Below are positions 14,912 through 17,227 of a stretch of DNA of 17,227 bases, one piece after another; position 1 is the stretch's first letter, and each line of letters opens with the position of its first letter. The notes beneath the pieces were generated by a model. That model was not told the origin of the DNA and made no database searches. It saw only the letters and a list, made by a program, of their open reading frames with translations. This stretch comes from an uncultured Bacilli bacterium (GTDB taxonomy: Bacteria; Bacillota_I; Bacilli_A; RF39; UBA660), in NCBI GenBank assembly GCA_910586195.1, contig CAJUHO010000025.1:1-17227 (forward strand), given 5' to 3'. A program made the translations under genes and the position numbers.

Positions 14912-15430
14912 AAAAGGTCAGCAGATGGTGATGCAGATTACTTGGATCGTTGTATGAAGTTTTATAAGGATTTGAATGTAAAGGCATATGGAGTAAAGGT
15001 AAATGAAAAAGAAATTCATGAAAAGATAGTAGAATGGGTTAAAGATTATAATCCTGATATTATAGTTATTACAGGACATGATTCTTATAATAAAAAAAGG
15101 CCCAATAGCTATCAGAATAGTCCAAGCTTTATAAAAGCTGTTGAAGCAGTACGTGAGTATGAAAAAAGTCAAGATAAGTTAATTGTTATTGCAGGGGCTT
15201 GCCAGTCAAACTATGAGGAACTAATTAAGGCTGGTGCTAATTTCGCATCTAGCCCTAAGAGGATTAACATTCATGCTTTAGATCCAGCAATTATTGCATC
15301 TAGTATAGCTTTAGCAGAAAAAAATAAAAGTATTGATTTAATTTCTTTAATTGAAAAAACAAAATATGGTAGTGATGGAATCGGAGGGATTATTACAATG
15401 GGAACGATGTATGTGGGGTATCCAAGATGA
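14912..15430 (+). pseudogene. yabG: YabG sporulation protease, 5'-truncated (C-terminal part)
   Basis: The frame after a stop at 14909-14911 reads KRSADGDADYLDRCMKFYKD, which matches the middle of YabG, and continues without interruption to TGA 15428-15430. About 165-170 residues remain of a protein normally near 290. YabG is a Cys protease that processes coat proteins in the mother cell; in Clostridioides difficile it also processes germination proteins. The conserved TGHDSYNKK (His at 15077-15079) and IAGACQSN (Cys at 15200-15202) blocks, the presumed catalytic His and Cys, are both present, as are NFASSPKRINIHALDP and GIGGIITMG. No normal start exists: TTG 14942 and ATG 14954 are possible internal starts but lack a good ribosome-binding site. 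Upstream is the recombinase relic instead of the N-terminal half. It may be broken, translated as a short form, or one half of a rearranging gene. It overlaps veg by 4 bases. Confidence 0.85.
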
Positions 15431-15645
15431 CAATAGAAAAGGCAAAGGAAGTAGTAAATAATAATATAAATAAACTTTTAAAATTTAAATTTAATGGAAG
15501 TAGAAACCAAGTGGAAGAATTTTCAGGTAAAATAGTAGAAGTTTATCCTGCTATTTTCATTATTGAAACGCTTGATGATAATAGTAGAATAAAGTCATTT
15601 AGTTATAATGATATTCTTACAGAAAGCTTGGAGATTATGAAATAA
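15427..15645 (+). CDS. veg: Veg family protein
   Basis: A 72-aa protein that starts in the ATGA overlap with the yabG stop, with GGGG upstream inside yabG. The small SH3-like beta-barrel typical of Veg is visible: an N-terminal helix (TIEKAKEVVNNNINKLL), then KFKFNGSRNQVEEFSGKIVEVYPAIF, FIIETLDDNSRIKSFSYNDIL. Length and the yabG-veg order match Bacillus, where Veg stimulates biofilm matrix expression by acting against SinR. This is of interest because a TasA-like locus lies 2.4 kb upstream, but SinR is not in the window. Because yabG lost its upstream region, the promoter that now serves veg is unclear. Confidence 0.9.
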   Translation: MTIEKAKEVVNNNINKLLKFKFNGSRNQVEEFSGKIVEVYPAIFIIETLDDNSRIKSFSYNDILTESLEIMK

Positions 15646-15699
15646 ATTTGATTTTTAAAATTTAATGACACTGATTTTGTCTATAATATGTAAAAACAG

Positions 15700-15728
15700 T
15701 TGCTTTTTGTAATTCCTTATTTTATAAT
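15700..15728 (+). promoter_or_regulatory. Sigma-A-type promoter of spoVG
   Basis: TTGCTT (15700-15705), a 17-base spacer and a perfect TATAAT (15723-15728), 40 bases before the spoVG start. The sigma-H promoter known for spoVG in Bacillus is not evident here. Confidence 0.65.
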
Positions 15729-15768
15729 ATAATTATAAAGTTATAGACTTTAAGAGGGAGGAAAACAT

Positions 15769-16047
15769 ATGAAAATTACATCTGTAAATGTACGTAAAAT
15801 CGAAAAAGAAGGTTCACGTATGAAAGGAATTGCATCTGTTTTATTAGATGATAGTTTTGCAGTTCATGATATTCGTATTATTGAAGGAGATAATGGATTG
15901 TTTATTGCAATGCCAAGTCGTAAGACAGCAACTGGAGCATATCGCGATATTGCACATCCAATTAATCCAGAAGTACGTAGTATGTTTGAAGATGCTATCA
16001 TTGAGGCATATAATAATGTAAATGATGAAGAACAAACAGAAGAATAA
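15769..16047 (+). CDS. spoVG: SpoVG regulator
   Basis: A 92-aa protein with ATG after GGGAGG. It shows the near-invariant SpoVG sequence: MKITSVNVRKI at the start, LDDSFAVHDIRIIEG, LFIAMPSRKT (the nucleic-acid-binding region) and YRDIAHPINPEVRS. SpoVG is a DNA- and RNA-binding regulator that affects asymmetric septation during sporulation, and cell-envelope and virulence genes in other Bacillota. Length is normal. It has its own promoter and a strong terminator, so it is a single-gene unit between veg and yabP. Confidence 0.97.
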   Translation: MKITSVNVRKIEKEGSRMKGIASVLLDDSFAVHDIRIIEGDNGLFIAMPSRKTATGAYRDIAHPINPEVRSMFEDAIIEAYNNVNDEEQTEE

Positions 16048-16057
16048 ATAATATTAT

Positions 16058-16085
16058 AAAAATACGATTTGTTCGTATTTTTTTT
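16058..16085 (+). terminator. Intrinsic terminator after spoVG
   Basis: AAAAATACGA (16058-16067) pairs with TCGTATTTTT around TTTGT and ends in eight T residues. Confidence 0.9.
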
Positions 16086-16132
16086 GTTCTAATTTTTTCT
16101 TTCTTTCATATGATGTGGTGAGGAGGAAGAAG

Positions 16133-16423
16133 ATGGATAAGCAAAATAGTATTAGTAATTATAATCATAGTATTAGTTTAACAGAACGTAAAAACCTTAT
16201 TATTTCAGGGGTAAAAAAAATTGATAATTTTGATGATGAACAATTTTTAATGGATACCGTTATGAGTTATTTATTGGTTAAAGGAGAAAACTTAGAACTT
16301 ATTAAATTGGATACATTACAAGGTACTGTTGTAATTAAAGGACTTATTCATAGTATGACTTATCTTGAAGAAGGGGATAAAAAAAATAAGGAAAGCACGA
16401 TTTTTAATCGTCTGTTTAAATAG
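16133..16423 (+). CDS. yabP: Spore cortex protein YabP
   Basis: A 96-aa protein. GTG 16115 is in frame but lies upstream of the ribosome-binding site GAGGAGG; ATG 16133 is the start. NHSISLTERKNLIISGVKKIDNF is the typical YabP opening (an unusually conserved block in the YabP/YqfC family), followed by FLMDTVMSYLLVKGENLELIKLD and G-T-V-V-I-K-G-x-I-x-S-M-T-Y. YabP is made in the mother cell and is needed for spore cortex formation. It overlaps yabQ by one base (TAGTG), as in other spore formers. Confidence 0.93.
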   Translation: MDKQNSISNYNHSISLTERKNLIISGVKKIDNFDDEQFLMDTVMSYLLVKGENLELIKLDTLQGTVVIKGLIHSMTYLEEGDKKNKESTIFNRLFK

Positions 16424-16737
16424 TGAATCTTAAAATTCAAATTTTTTCGCTTATTTATTCTTTTGGGTTTGGCCTTTTCTTTTCTCTAGTTGTTAATATG
16501 CATTATAATTTCTTGTTTTCTAAAAAGAAATGGTTTCGAATTTTAATTAATTTTATTTTTGTGATAGATATGTCTCTTCTTTATTTTTTAATTTTAAAAT
16601 TTATTAATGGTGGTATCTTACATTTATATTTTTATTTATTAATTTTTTTAGGTTTTTTAATCGGTTATGCTAGAACAAAAAAGTTGCGATTAATACTTCA
16701 AAGGATTGCAAAACGAAATAATAAGGTGAATAATTAA
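16423..16737 (+). CDS. yabQ: Spore cortex membrane protein YabQ
   Basis: A 104-aa integral membrane protein starting at a GTG that shares its first base with the yabP stop. Three hydrophobic segments (about 5-27, 39-62 and 66-88) and a basic tail match YabQ. QIFSLIYSFGFGLFFSLVVN and the basic turn FSKKKWFR are characteristic. YabQ localises to the outer forespore membrane and is required for cortex. The one-base overlap suggests translational coupling to yabP. Confidence 0.9.
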   Translation: MNLKIQIFSLIYSFGFGLFFSLVVNMHYNFLFSKKKWFRILINFIFVIDMSLLYFLILKFINGGILHLYFYLLIFLGFLIGYARTKKLRLILQRIAKRNNKVNN

Positions 16738-16772
16738 TTTTTGTAAAATAGTGTAAATTTAATTTTTTCTTA

Positions 16773-16801
16773 TTGATTTAACTATTGCCATGGAGTATAC
16801 T
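16773..16801 (+). promoter_or_regulatory. Sigma-A-type promoter of divIC
   Basis: TTGATT (16773-16778), a 17-base spacer and TATACT (16796-16801), 23 bases before the gene start. It lets the division gene be expressed independently of the sporulation pair yabPQ. Confidence 0.6.
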
Positions 16802-16824
16802 CTACTAAGGTAGGTGGGCGTGTA

Positions 16825-17121
16825 ATGGCTAAGAAGAAAAAAAAGGATGGAAAAGCAATAAGGCGTATTTTATTTTTAGGTTTTGGTTCTTTATTCATTA
16901 TTATTGTTACTACTTTTTCAATTGGTCGTTACTGGGTTGAAATTTTTGCAAAATATCAGGAGAAAAAGCAATTGGAGAAGGAGCTAGTGAATTTGAAAGA
17001 AAAAGAGGAAGCTTTAAAAGTAGATGCTGATAAGTTACAAGATCCAGATTATATTGCTAGATATGCTCGTGAAAAATATTTATATTCAAAAGATGGGGAA
17101 TTTATTTTACGTATTCCATAA
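16825..17121 (+). CDS. divIC: Cell division protein DivIC/FtsB family
   Basis: A 98-aa bitopic membrane protein. A Lys-rich cytoplasmic N-terminus (AKKKKKDGKAIRR) is followed by one transmembrane helix (about 14-36), an extracellular coiled coil (about 42-68, EKKQLEKELVNLKEKEEAL) and the family ending DPDYIARYAREKYLYSKDGEF. DivIC pairs with FtsL and DivIB/FtsQ in the divisome and helps activate septal wall synthesis. The yabP-yabQ-divIC order is the classical one in Bacillus. ATG 16825 follows GGTAGGTGGG. Confidence 0.93.
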   Translation: MAKKKKKDGKAIRRILFLGFGSLFIIIVTTFSIGRYWVEIFAKYQEKKQLEKELVNLKEKEEALKVDADKLQDPDYIARYAREKYLYSKDGEFILRIP

Positions 17122-17155
17122 AAAAGAGTAAGAGTTTTATTAATGTTGTTAACTT

Positions 17156-17183
17156 AAGAAAACGCGAGAGCGTTTTCTTTATT
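17156..17183 (+). terminator. Intrinsic terminator after divIC
   Basis: AAGAAAACGC (17156-17165) pairs with GCGTTTTCTT (17170-17179) around GAGA, followed by a T-rich tail. Nothing further is seen in the last 44 bases. Confidence 0.85.
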
Positions 17184-17227
17184 GTAATTTCAACCGCACC
17201 ACTTTATTTATATTTTAATTCTATATC

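Noticed and set aside
1..17227. Alternative genetic code (TGA as Trp), considered because of the very AT-rich, Mollicutes-like composition
   Set aside because: TGA ends the yabG frame, and conserved Trp positions are TGG.

Overview
The window reads as a chromosome segment of a very AT-rich, endospore-forming Bacillota. The right-hand 2.3 kb carries a run of core sporulation and division genes: a yabG fragment, veg, spoVG, yabP, yabQ and a divIC/ftsB-family gene. Stop and Trp codon use fits the standard genetic code (TGA ends yabG, Trp is TGG). The genus cannot be settled from this sequence.

Layout. 1-558 is the 3' end of a large surface protein with a GLUG-like repeat, closed by a terminator. 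675-4034 is a site-specific recombination module: a 42-aa ORF, then two complete large serine recombinases whose reading frames overlap by 8 nt. 4035-5132 is a gene-poor, apparently decayed stretch that ends in several sigma-A-type promoters. 5133-13028 is one long rightward cluster for a SipW-processed extracellular fibre. It holds a Cys-rich, repeat-bearing membrane protein, SipW peptidase 1, TasA-like subunit 1, a membrane-tethered multidomain protein ending in a TasA-like domain, SipW peptidase 2, TasA-like subunit 2 and a large exported protein of unknown family. A bidirectional terminator separates this cluster from a convergent PrsW-family intramembrane protease (13084-13779, minus). 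A 226-aa tail-anchored protein of unknown family (13991-14671) follows with its own terminator. At 14754-14904 there is a rotted serine recombinase, and it runs directly into the 5'-truncated sporulation protease gene yabG (14912-15430). From there to the end are veg, spoVG, yabP, yabQ and divIC.

How it may work together. The two SipW-type (Ser-His) signal peptidases probably mature the neighbouring exported proteins, which carry a T-Y-[AS]-[KS]-[YF] motif just after the hydrophobic segment, as TasA and camelysin precursors do. The 633-aa protein has its own N-terminal membrane or lipid anchor plus a TasA-like C-terminal domain, so it is a candidate cell-surface anchor or nucleator for the fibre. 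Differential expression of subunit 1 may be set by two strong stem-loops just after its gene.

The observations most worth a second look are the chimeric fibre anchor in a two-SipW locus, and the interruption of yabG next to a recombinase relic, with both presumed catalytic residues of YabG still intact. The yabG arrangement recalls intervening elements in sporulation genes, but the missing 5' half is not in this window, so that reading is open.
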